A stretch of DNA of 25,210 bases, from positions 1-25,210 of the forward strand of contig DATFBY010000067.1 in assembly GCA_035253585.1 (NCBI GenBank). Reading direction: 5' to 3'. The notes beneath the pieces were generated by a model. It was not told the DNA's origin. It did not search any database and saw only the letters and a program-made list of their open reading frames with translations. Position numbers and translations under genes: made by a program. Positions 15,041 to 24,044 of this stretch are shown one piece after another. The stretch comes from DATFBY01 sp035253585. Lineage in GTDB: Bacteria; Gemmatimonadota; Gemmatimonadetes; Gemmatimonadales; Gemmatimonadaceae. Numbering within the stretch: position 1 is the first letter of the stretch; the number at the start of each line of letters is the position of its first letter.

Positions 15041-16797
15041 AGCCGGCGTCGCGACCGACGCCGCTGGCTTCCGATGCGCGCGAGGTGGCGCGTGCATTCG
15101 AGCGAGAGGCTCGGCCGGCGCGTCACATGACGCGCACCTTAGGCACCTGGCTGCTCGCCGCGCCGGTGCTGGCGCTGCTGCTCTGGACCGTCGTCTATCC
15201 CAACGCGTCGGTCGTGATCGGAAGTCTTGGCAACGGACTTCAGCACTGGCGGGAGTTCATCGAAAGTCCAGGAGACCGAGAGGCGTTGGTCTCGACACTG
15301 CTGATCTCGGTCGGCTCGGTCATCGCGGCCACGGCAATCGGCATCCCGCTGGCGTTCCTGCTGACGCGGTTCGAGTTCCGAGGCCGGCGACTGCTGAGCG
15401 CGATCGCCACGCTGCCAGCAGCGCTGCCGCCGCTGGTGGGAGTGGTCGCATTCCTCTTCCTCTATGGGGAGAGCGGCGTCGTGACGCGTTTGGTCCAGAC
15501 GGCGCTTCGGCTCGACAACGCGCCGTGGACCTTTACGGGGATCTGGGCGATCATCGTCGTCCACGCGTACACGATGTACGTGTTCGTTTTCCTCTTCGTG
15601 TCGGCCGGGCTCGAGCGCTTCGACACCTCACTCGACGAGGCGGCGGCCGGACTGGGCGCATCGCGCGCGCACCGCCTGCGGCGGATCACGCTGCCGCTGC
15701 TCACGCCATCGATTGCCGGCGCAATGCTGCTCGTCTTCATGAACTCGTTAGGCTCCTTCTCGGCGCCCTACGTGTTCGGCGGCGGCATGCGCGTGCTGTC
15801 GACGCAGATCTATGCGTCGAAGCTCAACGGCGCGATGGGATTGGCGCTGGTCGAGACGACCGTGCTGGCAACCAGTGCAATCGCGGCGCTGGCACTGCTT
15901 CGCTGGTTCGAGCGGCGACGAACGTACGCGATGACGGGGAAGGGGCGCGTGACGCGCAGTGTCGTACGCTCGCCATGGATTCGCGCGCTGAGCAGCATCG
16001 CGGCGCTGGTCGCCGTGGTCATCCTCATCTTGCCGCACGCGATGGTGCTGCTGGTGTCGTTCGCCCGTGATGGTGCGTGGACGACGCAGATTCTGCCGCC
16101 CGAGTACACGCTCGAGAACTTCCGCCGATTGGCGAGCGACAGCCAGCTTCTCGTTCCGATCCGAAACAGCGTGACGATGGCGGTGGTGGCTACGCTAGCG
16201 AACATCGTGATCTGCTTCCTGGCAGCTTACCTGATCGTGCTGCGCCGCTTCCGTGGACGCAGGCTGCTCGAGCTCCTGGTGGCACTGCCGTGGGCGATCC
16301 CGCCGACGGCAATCGCCTTGGGGTTGGCGTCGACCTTCAACGCGAACGATGCGGCGAGCTTGCGCGTGCTCCTCGTGGGTACGTTCTGGATCCTGCCGCT
16401 GGCCTACTTCATCCGCGGCATTCCGCTGGTCGCCACGGCGGCGGAAGGCTCGCTCAAGCAGATGGACCCTTCGCTCGAGGATGCCGCGCGCGGACTCGGC
16501 GCCTCGTGGCTGATGACGATGCGGCGCGTCGTGATCCCGGCCGCGCGTCCGGGATTGGTTGCCGGAGCGATGTTGGCCGCGGTGACCGCGGTCGGCGAGT
16601 TCGTCGCCAGCATCGTGCTGTTCACGCACGCCAACCGGCCGATCTCGGTGGAGATCCTGGCGCAGCTGCGGAACTTCGCCTTTGGCACGGCGGCAGCATA
16701 CAGCGTGCTGCTGATCGTGTTGGTGCTGGCGATCGCGGTGGGCACGCGTTGGGCGGAGGGGAGGGTAGCGAGAGCCGAAGTGGTCGGCGCCGCCTAA
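15037..16797 (+). CDS. ABC transporter permease, two fused permease modules (FbpB/ThiP-type)
   Basis: This 586-residue inner-membrane protein starts at ATG 15037 and overlaps the ATPase stop (ATGA). It contains two full permease modules in tandem, about 12 membrane helices in all. Each has an EAA loop for docking to the ATPase: 'DEAAAGLGASRAHRLRRITL' (200-219) and 'EDAARGLGASWLMTMRRVVI' (481-500). The N-terminal ~30 residues are polar and cytoplasmic. Fusion of the two modules is usual for ferric (FbpB/SfuB) and thiamine (ThiP) importers and fits the single permease gene here. The frame stays open further upstream inside the ATPase gene, but the module begins at 15037. The stop abuts the stop of the convergent gene without any gap. 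Confidence 0.93.
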   Translation: MKPASRPTPLASDAREVARAFEREARPARHMTRTLGTWLLAAPVLALLLWTVVYPNASVVIGSLGNGLQHWREFIESPGDREALVSTLLISVGSVIAATAIGIPLAFLLTRFEFRGRRLLSAIATLPAALPPLVGVVAFLFLYGESGVVTRLVQTALRLDNAPWTFTGIWAIIVVHAYTMYVFVFLFVSAGLERFDTSLDEAAAGLGASRAHRLRRITLPLLTPSIAGAMLLVFMNSLGSFSAPYVFGGGMRVLSTQIYASKLNGAMGLALVETTVLATSAIAALALLRWFERRRTYAMTGKGRVTRSVVRSPWIRALSSIAALVAVVILILPHAMVLLVSFARDGAWTTQILPPEYTLENFRRLASDSQLLVPIRNSVTMAVVATLANIVICFLAAYLIVLRRFRGRRLLELLVALPWAIPPTAIALGLASTFNANDAASLRVLLVGTFWILPLAYFIRGIPLVATAAEGSLKQMDPSLEDAARGLGASWLMTMRRVVIPAARPGLVAGAMLAAVTAVGEFVASIVLFTHANRPISVEILAQLRNFAFGTAAAYSVLLIVLVLAIAVGTRWAEGRVARAEVVGAA

Positions 16798-18849
16798 CTA
16801 CTTGGCCAACGAGTCGCGCGAGAGCGGGATGAAGGTCAACGCGGCCCCGGGGGTCTCGCTCAGCGGCTTGAGCAGGTAGACGGGTCTGTCGGGCCACTGG
16901 GCGAGCAGGAGCGCGTTGCGCTCGTGCAGATCGCGGGCGTAGACATTCTCGCGCGAAAGTGCGAGCGGTACCAACGACGTGAACCCGGCTCGATCTTGGC
17001 CGATCCTCGTCAGGCAACGCGCGCTGTAGGTCGCTCCAGGTAGCACGCGCTCGGCGGTTCGAGGCGACAGCGGCGAGGGAACGACACGGGCCGAGTCGGC
17101 CGTGAGGGGCAGGAGCGCGGCCAGCGCCGCGGCGCCGCGGACGCCCGACCGCTCGAGCGCCGTCACGCGCTCGTCGAGCAGGCAGGTATCGGTGCGGCGA
17201 TAAAGACGCGACGCATCCGGCCGGGAGATGCCTAACGAGTGCAGCCGCGCGAGCACCTGGGAGCCCCAGCTTTCGCGCACCAGCACCATGGCGTTGCGAA
17301 CGCCGGCCGCTGCTGCCGCGCTGTCGGCATCCCATCGCATCTCGGGGGATGCCGCGGCATATAGCTTCGCGCGCGCCGGTACGAGCAGCACGACCGCCAT
17401 GCCGATCGCTACCGCATACGCGTAGACCGCGGTGCGGAATGCGGTGCCGTCGCCGGTGCGCTCGCGGATGAGAGCAGGGAGTCGCGCCGACCAAAGAGCG
17501 AGCAGCGGAAGCAGCGGTAACATGAAGCGCGGTCCGAGATACTCGCCGTCGAACCAGTACGCGGCGTACAGCGAGACGAGCAGGCCGCTGCTCGACAGCA
17601 GGTAGCGATCGAGGCCGCTCGTGCGTCGACCGAGCGCGAACGCGATCAGCGCGGGGAGCAAGCAAGGGAGTGGGAGCTCGAAGAGATGTGTCTGGAGCGA
17701 CCGGAAGTATCCGGCGACGAGCGTCAGTCCGCGCGCCGGTGTATGCATGACGCCGGACGGATCTTCATGAAAGCCGATTCCGTGCGCCTTCCCCCAGAGC
17801 ACCTCGTAGCCGAAGCGCAGCGGCGCGCCGGTGGTTGCCGCGTTCACCAGACCCATCGCGATGAACGGGACGGCGACGCCGAGTCCGGCGGCGGCGAGCT
17901 CGCGCCAACGGGAGCGCTCGCGCAGCGTGCGCGCGCCGAGCCAAATGGCGGCAGGCAGCGCGAAGGCGAGCGCATCCACAGGCCGAATGGTTCCGGCCAT
18001 TCCGAATGCGGCTCCAGCCAGCGCCGCGAGCGCGACCCGAGGCACGTTGGCGGTCGCCACGCGCAGCAGCGCCGCCATGCCTAACAAGATCCACATCAGC
18101 GCCGGCACGTGATTCATCGAGGTACCGGCCAGGAAGGCGAAGAATGGCGACAGCGCGAACAGAAGCGCCGCGCCCATTGCTACGCCCTGGCGCGGTTCGC
18201 ACAGTCGCAGCGTGCTGAGCCACGCCATCGCCGCGACCGCACCACAGAGCGGCACCACGAGCCAGGCCATGCCGATCAATTCTCCGATCGCCAGCATCGC
18301 CGGTCCACCGGGAGGGAACTGACCGTACACCCGGCCACCGACATCGACGATGTGGTAGATGCTGAAGAACTCGGGATGTGCCGGCGCGGTTCGCCACAGC
18401 GCGCCGCCGGCGAAGATTCGCGCCTGAAAGCGCTGCGCCACCTCGTCGAGGTTGAGCGGCGTACGCTCGAAAACCATGAGCGAGATCGATGCATACAGCG
18501 CGAATGACAAGGCGCCGAGCATGAGCGTGCTGAATGCTTCGCGCGTGCTCAGGGCGTCGATCGCCCGCGCGAACAAACCGGCCGGCCAAAGCGTTGATAT
18601 AGTACGGGAGAGGATCGCCAGGACGACGGCGATCCCGAGCACGGTTGCCGTGCCCGGCGCCCAGCGCGCCAGATCGGCGCGCTCCGTCGAGATCGCCAGC
18701 AAGAAAAGCGTGACGACGAGCGCGATGGCGAGGCGCGGCTCCACGGTCGGAGCACGCGTGCCAGACGCGACGCTCGAGGGTGCGGCCGGCGGGGCTGACG
18801 ACGCGCCTGGAATGGGTGCATCGTACTGAGGCGAAGTCGTCTGGCGCAT
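16798..18849 (-). CDS. GT-C-like polytopic membrane protein (glycosyltransferase family 39-like)
   Basis: This is a 683-residue integral membrane protein, taking ATG 18849 as start; the frame runs on to a TTG at 18936, which would overlap the divergent NDH-2 gene. A Pro/Ser/Ala-rich cytoplasmic head precedes about 11-13 membrane helices up to about residue 480, and a soluble C-terminal domain follows. Early in the first outer loop, 'TPLNLDEVAQRFQARIF' (Asp135-Glu136) matches the acidic catalytic motif of lipid-phosphosugar-dependent GT-C enzymes (ArnT/PMT-like). 'YGQFPPGGPAML' and 'GTSMNHVPALMW' are also typical of that fold. It probably moves a sugar from a polyprenyl phosphate to an envelope acceptor. 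The acceptor is unknown. It may serve the sugar operon at 22-25 kb. Confidence 0.78.
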   Translation of the reverse strand: MRQTTSPQYDAPIPGASSAPPAAPSSVASGTRAPTVEPRLAIALVVTLFLLAISTERADLARWAPGTATVLGIAVVLAILSRTISTLWPAGLFARAIDALSTREAFSTLMLGALSFALYASISLMVFERTPLNLDEVAQRFQARIFAGGALWRTAPAHPEFFSIYHIVDVGGRVYGQFPPGGPAMLAIGELIGMAWLVVPLCGAVAAMAWLSTLRLCEPRQGVAMGAALLFALSPFFAFLAGTSMNHVPALMWILLGMAALLRVATANVPRVALAALAGAAFGMAGTIRPVDALAFALPAAIWLGARTLRERSRWRELAAAGLGVAVPFIAMGLVNAATTGAPLRFGYEVLWGKAHGIGFHEDPSGVMHTPARGLTLVAGYFRSLQTHLFELPLPCLLPALIAFALGRRTSGLDRYLLSSSGLLVSLYAAYWFDGEYLGPRFMLPLLPLLALWSARLPALIRERTGDGTAFRTAVYAYAVAIGMAVVLLVPARAKLYAAASPEMRWDADSAAAAAGVRNAMVLVRESWGSQVLARLHSLGISRPDASRLYRRTDTCLLDERVTALERSGVRGAAALAALLPLTADSARVVPSPLSPRTAERVLPGATYSARCLTRIGQDRAGFTSLVPLALSRENVYARDLHERNALLLAQWPDRPVYLLKPLSETPGAALTFIPLSRDSLAK

Positions 18850-18869
18850 GAAGGTTGGGGGTCTGACAC

Positions 18870-20252
18870 TTGGACGCGAGAGCCGAAGTGACGCAACGAC
18901 GGGATGGTGCGACTGCGACAGCCGCTCCGACGTCAAGCAATCGACCCACCCGGCCGCGCGTGGTCATCATCGGTGGTGGCTTTGGTGGGCTCTACGCGGC
19001 GCGCACGCTGGCGAAGGCGCCCGTCGACGTGACTGTCATCGATCGAACGAATCATCACGTCTTTCAGCCGCTGCTCTATCAGGTGGCGACCGCCGTGCTG
19101 GCGCCGAGCGACATCGCGTCGCCCATTCGGTTCCTGCTGCGCAGGCAGAAAAACACGACCGTGCTGCTCGCGGAAGCGCGCGCGATCGATGTCGAGCGCC
19201 GCATCGTCTTCGTCGATGATGAGCGTCGAGAGATCCCGTACGATTTTCTCATCCTCGCAACTGGTGCGCGTCACGCGTACTTCGGTCACGACGAATGGGA
19301 GCCGTTCGCGCCGGGACTCAAGAGCATTCAGGATGCGCGGGAGCTACGGCGACGCTTCCTGCTCGCCTTCGAGATGGCGGAGAAGACCGATGACGAGGCG
19401 GAGCGCGCGGCCTTCCTCACGTTCGTGACCGTGGGCGGTGGCCCAACCGGAGTGGAGCTCGCCGGCATGCTTCCGATCGCGCGCAAGGGAATGCGGCGCG
19501 ACTTCCGGCGAGCGGACACCGCTAACACGCGCGTCATACTCCTCGAGGCGGGCCCGCGTCTTCTCCCCGCCTTTCCCGAGAATCTCTCGGCTCGTGCGAA
19601 GCGCGATCTGGAGTCGCTCGGCGTCGAGGTCCGGACCGATGCGCGAGTCACCGACGTGACGCCCAATGGCGTAGCGATCGGCGAGGAGTGGATTCCCGCG
19701 CGTACCGTATTCTGGGCTGCTGGAAACGCGGCGTCGCCGCTCGGTCGTCAGCTGGGCGTGCCGGTCGACCGTGTGGGGCGCGTACCAGTGTTACCGGACC
19801 TCTCGATTCCCGGGCGTCCGGAAGTGTTCGTCATCGGCGATCTGTCGGTGTCACTGCGTCCCGACGGAACGCCAGTGCCGGGCGTCGCGCCGGCGGCCAT
19901 GCAGCAAGGGCGCGCGGCCGCTCAGAACATCCAGCGGACGTTGCGCGGAGAGCGGCGCGCGCCGTTCCGCTATCGCAACAAGGGCGACTTGGCAACGATC
20001 GGCCGCCACCGCGCGATTGGTGACTTCGGCAAGTTTCACGTCACCGGATTCATCGCGTGGTGGTTCTGGCTGCTCGTGCACATCATGTATCTGGCGGGCT
20101 TCCGTAATCGCGCCAGCGTCCTGCTCGAATGGGCGTACGCCTACTTCACCTACGAGCGCGGCGTACGGCTCATTCCCGAGCCCGCGCCTCGGGCCACGGT
20201 GCCTAACGAGTCGCCGGAAGAAGCACGTCCGCGCGAAGCGAGTCGCGTCTGA
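18870..20252 (+). CDS. ndh: Type II NADH:quinone oxidoreductase (NDH-2)
   Basis: This 460-residue peripheral membrane flavoprotein oxidises NADH and reduces quinone without pumping protons. The first dinucleotide fold GGGFGG (35-40) binds FAD; the second, GGGPTG (189-194), binds NADH. 'VFQPLLYQVAT' (64-74), 'VIGDLS' (321-326) and the quinone-site block 'APAAMQQG' (340-347) are NDH-2 marks. The C-terminal part 'FIAWWFWLLVHIMYLAGF' (394-411) is the amphipathic or membrane anchor. The start is uncertain: TTG 18870 (GGGG 8 bases upstream) or GTG 18888, because the first 25 residues have low third-position GC. Only 20 bases separate it from the divergent gene. The last 50 bp overlap the convergent gene that follows. 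Confidence 0.92.
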   Translation: MDARAEVTQRRDGATATAAPTSSNRPTRPRVVIIGGGFGGLYAARTLAKAPVDVTVIDRTNHHVFQPLLYQVATAVLAPSDIASPIRFLLRRQKNTTVLLAEARAIDVERRIVFVDDERREIPYDFLILATGARHAYFGHDEWEPFAPGLKSIQDARELRRRFLLAFEMAEKTDDEAERAAFLTFVTVGGGPTGVELAGMLPIARKGMRRDFRRADTANTRVILLEAGPRLLPAFPENLSARAKRDLESLGVEVRTDARVTDVTPNGVAIGEEWIPARTVFWAAGNAASPLGRQLGVPVDRVGRVPVLPDLSIPGRPEVFVIGDLSVSLRPDGTPVPGVAPAAMQQGRAAAQNIQRTLRGERRAPFRYRNKGDLATIGRHRAIGDFGKFHVTGFIAWWFWLLVHIMYLAGFRNRASVLLEWAYAYFTYERGVRLIPEPAPRATVPNESPEEARPREASRV

Positions 20253-21777
20253 GGGACATCGTCGCCCAGTCGATGTAGGTGTAGAATTCGCGCGCGGTGT
20301 GCGTGCTGCGCGGCAGCGAACCGCAGCCGTCCGAGTAGGTCACGAGCACCGCGTTCCCCAGACCGAATCGGTATCGCCGCCCGCCCTCGACACAAGGCAC
20401 ATCGATCGCGGGGCGTTGGGTGACGCCCGCATGGGTCGCGGCCGCGTATCGGCTCAACGTCGGCCCCGTCCCCTGCCACGCCTGCTTCACTTGATAGGGA
20501 GACGCGACCACGATCGTGTCGCCTCGCGTGTCGCCGGCGAGAATGTTCGCCACTTTCGCGTTGACTACGCGCTTGGCGGCACTCTCGCGCGCGCTCTGCG
20601 TCGCATTGAGCGCGTGATACACCAGCGCGACCAGCACGGCGGTGTACGCGAGCAAGGTGCCGCGCTGCCAGCGCCGCTCGATCTCCTCGAGCGCGATCAC
20701 CAGCAGAAATGCGGCGCCGAGCAAGAACGGGAGGCCATAGAAGTGCTCGAACTTGGGCCACGGCAGATAGAGCAGCGCCGCGACCGCCGGAAGCGACATG
20801 GCCAGCGCCACTTTCGTCCACGTCTCGCGTCCAGCGCGGCGGCTGACAGCGCACAGGAAGCCGGTCAGCAGCACTACTGCCAGAAGAAGGTTGCCAGGGA
20901 AGAGCAGCGGCTGGAGCAAGAGCATGCGCGCGACCAGCTCGAGGTACCACGCCGGTGACAGCGACGTCGTCCCGTACGAGGCGGTGAAGCTCTGTGTGGA
21001 GGCGCCGACTGCGGCGAGCACGATCGGCACCGACGCCGCGACGCACGCCAGTACGGTGACGAGCACCAGACGAATCGAGCGTGCGTCCACGCGTGGCACG
21101 TCGAAGCGTTCGTCGCGCCGGGTAGTCGCCAGAAGAAGCACGAAGGGTGCGCACGCAGCGAGCATTTCCTTGGTGAGCATCGCCAGCGCGAGTGCGATGG
21201 CAATGACGACGGCGTCCCTTCTCCATCGCGTGCTCGTCTGATAGCCAACCGCAAGGTGGGCAGCCACCAGCACGAACGCCAAGCCGAGCGGCTCCGCCAT
21301 CGTTAGGCGGGTGAAAGCGACGGACGCGGTGTTGGCGACCAGAAACAGGCCTGATGCAAGCATAGCTGCTGCGGCGCTCGCGCCAAGCCGGCGCAGGAGC
21401 GCGAACGTCGCACCAATGATGCCGAGCATTATTGTGAAGCGCGCGAGGTACCAGGCCGCCGGATTGTCTCCGAGAACGGTCCACTTGAGCGACAATCCCG
21501 CGTAGACGAGCGCGTTGAACCGGCCCTGCTCGACGAAGTAGTGCCTGACGAGCGCCGACACGCGCGCGACGTACGACTCGTTGCTCGTGAGCAGCGGGAG
21601 GAATTCGGAGAAGTCGAGGATGTCGAACGGGTGCGATTCCCAGGGCCGGTACATCACGAGGGCGACGATCAGGAACAGCGCGCTCCCGACGAGATACGCC
21701 GGTACGGCACTCCGCGCACGCCGGTTGACTGCGTCGGCCGGAACGTCGGTGGCGGCAAGAGTCGTCGAAGGGGGCAC
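20203..21777 (-). CDS. GT-C-like/hypothetical polytopic membrane protein
   Basis: This is a 524-residue membrane protein when started at GTG 21777, which has AGGA eight bases upstream. The frame continues to a TTG at 21876, but that stretch has weak third-position GC and would take most of the divergent promoter region. About 10-11 hydrophobic helices run to roughly residue 400 (e.g. AYLVGSALFLIVALVMY, GLAFVLVAAHLAVGY, LLFPGNLLLAVVLLTGFL). A soluble C-terminal domain follows ('DTIVVASPYQVKQ', several Cys). The loop after helix 1 holds acidic residues (DILDFSEF), as in GT-C enzymes, but the match is loose. Its stop codon lies in a CCTAACG octamer inside the 3' end of ndh. A role with the neighbouring sugar operon is possible. 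Confidence 0.7.
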   Translation of the reverse strand: MPPSTTLAATDVPADAVNRRARSAVPAYLVGSALFLIVALVMYRPWESHPFDILDFSEFLPLLTSNESYVARVSALVRHYFVEQGRFNALVYAGLSLKWTVLGDNPAAWYLARFTIMLGIIGATFALLRRLGASAAAAMLASGLFLVANTASVAFTRLTMAEPLGLAFVLVAAHLAVGYQTSTRWRRDAVVIAIALALAMLTKEMLAACAPFVLLLATTRRDERFDVPRVDARSIRLVLVTVLACVAASVPIVLAAVGASTQSFTASYGTTSLSPAWYLELVARMLLLQPLLFPGNLLLAVVLLTGFLCAVSRRAGRETWTKVALAMSLPAVAALLYLPWPKFEHFYGLPFLLGAAFLLVIALEEIERRWQRGTLLAYTAVLVALVYHALNATQSARESAAKRVVNAKVANILAGDTRGDTIVVASPYQVKQAWQGTGPTLSRYAAATHAGVTQRPAIDVPCVEGGRRYRFGLGNAVLVTYSDGCGSLPRSTHTAREFYTYIDWATMSLRRDSLRADVLLPATR

Positions 21778-21967
21778 CGGAATGGTCCTGGTTGTCGGGA
21801 TGACCGAGCTAAGTTGCGCCGTGAGGGGCGCTTGGGCGCGCCGATCTGGTTGCGCGAGCACTCCCTGAGCCGTCAAGGAAGAGCACTGGATGGACGCGCC
21901 GCGGCCGCGAGGGTCAAACGCCGAACGCGCCAGCCTCTTTGACCATCGCCTCCCGTCTCAGCCCGGA
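21778..21967. promoter_or_regulatory. Divergent control region between the membrane protein and the sugar operon
   Basis: With the preferred start of the minus-strand gene, 190 bp separate it from the SDR gene. The region must hold the promoters of both units. The best plus-strand -35-like word is TTGACC at 21939-21944, but no good -10 follows at the right distance, so no specific promoter is claimed. Confidence 0.35.
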
Positions 21968-22927
21968 ATGATCCAGAACAAGCGCATCCTCCTCACCGGC
22001 GGCGCCGGTTTCATCGGCACCGCGCTCGCTCGCCGGCTCGCCGCGCACAATCAGGTCGTCATCCTCGACAACTGTCATCGCAACTCGCTGAAGGACAGCG
22101 GGCTGCTCCCGCATTGCAACATCCAGATGGTCGAGGGCGATGTCCTCGATCCAGACTCGGTGCGCGAAGCGATGGACCGCTGTCAGATGGTGGTGCACCT
22201 GGCGGCGATCGCCGGCGTCGACACTGTGCTCAAGATGCCGGTGACGACGATGAAGGTGAACATCATCGGGACGTACAACGTGCTCGAAGCGGCCGCCGAA
22301 GTGCGGACCATGGAGCGGTTCATCGACTTCTCCACGAGTGAAGTATTCGGCAGCTACGCCTACAAAGTGCGCGAGGGTGACATCACGGCGCTCGGCGCAG
22401 TAGGCGAAGCGCGGTGGACGTACGCGGTGAGCAAGCTCGCCACCGAGCACATGGCGCATAACTACCACAAGCAGTTCGGTCTGCCGGCGCTGTCGATCCG
22501 CCCGTTCAACATCTACGGTCCGGGCCAGGTCGGCGAGGGCGCGATCCACCGCTTCATCGTGCAGGCGATCAAGGGCGAAGACATCACCATCCACAATGAT
22601 GGCAGTCAGATCCGCGCTTGGTGCTATGTTGAGGACATGGTGTCCGGCATCTTGGCCGGACTCGAGCGTCCCGAAGCGGTGAGCCATTCGTTCAACATCG
22701 GCAACCCCCGAAGCGTGGTGACGATCTACAACCTGGCGCAGCTCATTCGGCGTCTCAGCAATTCGTCGTCGCAGATCAAGTTCGTCGACTGGAACAACGT
22801 CGACGTCGAGCTTCGTATCCCGAACATCGAGAAGGCGCGCAGCATCCTTGGCTTCGAGCCCGCCGTCGACCTGGAGGAAGGGCTAACGCGCACGATCGAG
22901 TGGTATCGCACGAGGATGGCGGCGTGA
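21968..22927 (+). CDS. NAD-dependent sugar-nucleotide SDR (epimerase/decarboxylase-like)
   Basis: This 319-residue extended SDR starts at ATG 21968. It has the NAD fold GGAGFIG (11-17), a catalytic 'FSTSEVFG' (121-128) and the 'YAVSK' pair Tyr152/Lys156. The Ser-Glu in STSEV (Ser124-Glu125) and 'SQIRAWCYVEDMV' with Arg216 resemble UDP-glucuronate decarboxylases (UXS, ArnA C-terminal domain). In those enzymes Glu and Arg help decarboxylation after oxidation at C4. The neighbouring 'ARWTYAVSK' also recalls the ArnA dehydrogenase domain. A reasonable inference is that it makes a UDP-4-keto-pentose for the aminotransferase. Plain 4-epimerase or 4,6-dehydratase activity remains possible. The 3' end overlaps the next gene by 4 bases. 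Confidence 0.85.
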   Translation: MIQNKRILLTGGAGFIGTALARRLAAHNQVVILDNCHRNSLKDSGLLPHCNIQMVEGDVLDPDSVREAMDRCQMVVHLAAIAGVDTVLKMPVTTMKVNIIGTYNVLEAAAEVRTMERFIDFSTSEVFGSYAYKVREGDITALGAVGEARWTYAVSKLATEHMAHNYHKQFGLPALSIRPFNIYGPGQVGEGAIHRFIVQAIKGEDITIHNDGSQIRAWCYVEDMVSGILAGLERPEAVSHSFNIGNPRSVVTIYNLAQLIRRLSNSSSQIKFVDWNNVDVELRIPNIEKARSILGFEPAVDLEEGLTRTIEWYRTRMAA

Positions 22928-24030
22928 TCCGTCTCGCGCTCCCGGAGATCGACGAGCGCGACATAGCCGCGGTGGTGGAAGCGCTGCGCTCGGGATACCT
23001 GGTGCAGGGCGCACGAGTTCGCGCATTCGAGGAGCGCGTGGCGCGCACGGTGGGAACCAGCCATGCGGTCGCGGTGAGCAATTGCACCGCCGCGTTGCAG
23101 CTCGCGTTGCTCGCGCTCGAGATCGCGCCTAACGACCGGGTGGCCGTGACCACGTACTCCTGGCCGGCCACCGCCAACGTGATCACGCTGTGCGGCGCGC
23201 AGCCGGTGTTCGTCGACATCGACGCTCGCACCTTCAACATGGATCCGGGCCGGCTGGAGCAGGTGTTGGCGAACGATCGCCGCATCCGCGCGGTGTTGCC
23301 GGTGCACGCGTTTGGTGGGATGGCGGACATGCCGCGCATCATGGAAGTTGCGGCGAGCTACGACGTCCCGGTGATCGAGGATGCCGCCTGCGCGCTCGGC
23401 GCGCGTCTACGGCAACGATCGGCCGGCCAGTGGGGGCGCGTGGGGTGCTTCAGCTTCCATCCACGCAAGGCGGTCACCACCGGTGAAGGTGGAATCATCG
23501 CTACGGATGACATGACGATCGCCAACCGCACGCGCGCGCTTCGCAACCACGGGCAGGATCCGTGCGCAACGGCGCCCGACTTCGTCATGCCTGGGTACAA
23601 TCTCCGAATGACGGAATTCCAGGCCGCGCTCGGAAGCACTCAGATGGACAAGCTGGATTCGATCATCGCTGCTCGACGGGAGCGGGCGGCGCGCTACGAC
23701 GCGCTCCTGGCAGACAGCCCGATCACAGTGCCGAACGCGAGCGAGCCCGACGCCCACGTCTTTCAATCGTACGTCGTCTTGGTTCCGCCTAACTCGGCGG
23801 CGCGACGCGATGCGATCATCGCCGAGATGCGGGCCGAGCGCGTCGAGGTGACGATCGGCACGCACCACATGCCGCTCACCAGGTACTTCCGGACGACGTA
23901 CGGTTACAAACCGGGCGACTTCCCGGTGACGGACGATGTTGCCGCGCGCGCGATCACGCTCCCGCTGCATACGCGCCTGACGAGTGCGGAGCAGGAGCAG
24001 GTGGTTCGCAAGCTCGTGGCCCGGCTCTGA
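22924..24030 (+). CDS. DegT/DnrJ/EryC1/StrS-family sugar aminotransferase (ArnB-like)
   Basis: This 368-residue PLP enzyme transfers an amino group, normally from glutamate, to a keto sugar nucleotide. It starts at GTG 22924, which overlaps the SDR stop (GTGA). The N-terminal 'GYLVQGARVRAFEERVA' (24-40), 'TYSWPATANVITLCGAQPVF' (77-96), 'VIEDAACALGA' with Asp153, and 'CFSFHPRKAVTTGEGGI' (175-191) with the PLP-binding Lys182 are all intact. The C-terminal 'THHMPLTRYFRTTYGY' is the substrate-side loop. The position between a decarboxylase-like SDR and a formyltransferase fits an ArnB-type step, giving a 4-amino-4-deoxy-pentose. The exact sugar cannot be read from sequence. Confidence 0.92.
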   Translation: MIRLALPEIDERDIAAVVEALRSGYLVQGARVRAFEERVARTVGTSHAVAVSNCTAALQLALLALEIAPNDRVAVTTYSWPATANVITLCGAQPVFVDIDARTFNMDPGRLEQVLANDRRIRAVLPVHAFGGMADMPRIMEVAASYDVPVIEDAACALGARLRQRSAGQWGRVGCFSFHPRKAVTTGEGGIIATDDMTIANRTRALRNHGQDPCATAPDFVMPGYNLRMTEFQAALGSTQMDKLDSIIAARRERAARYDALLADSPITVPNASEPDAHVFQSYVVLVPPNSAARRDAIIAEMRAERVEVTIGTHHMPLTRYFRTTYGYKPGDFPVTDDVAARAITLPLHTRLTSAEQEQVVRKLVARL

Positions 24031-24044
24031 TCGGCGAGCCAGCG

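Noticed and set aside
16622..18970. Long Arg-rich frames opposite or out of phase with the GT-C-like gene
   Set aside because: They are GC-rich shadow frames, with no hydrophobic pattern, motifs or ribosome sites.
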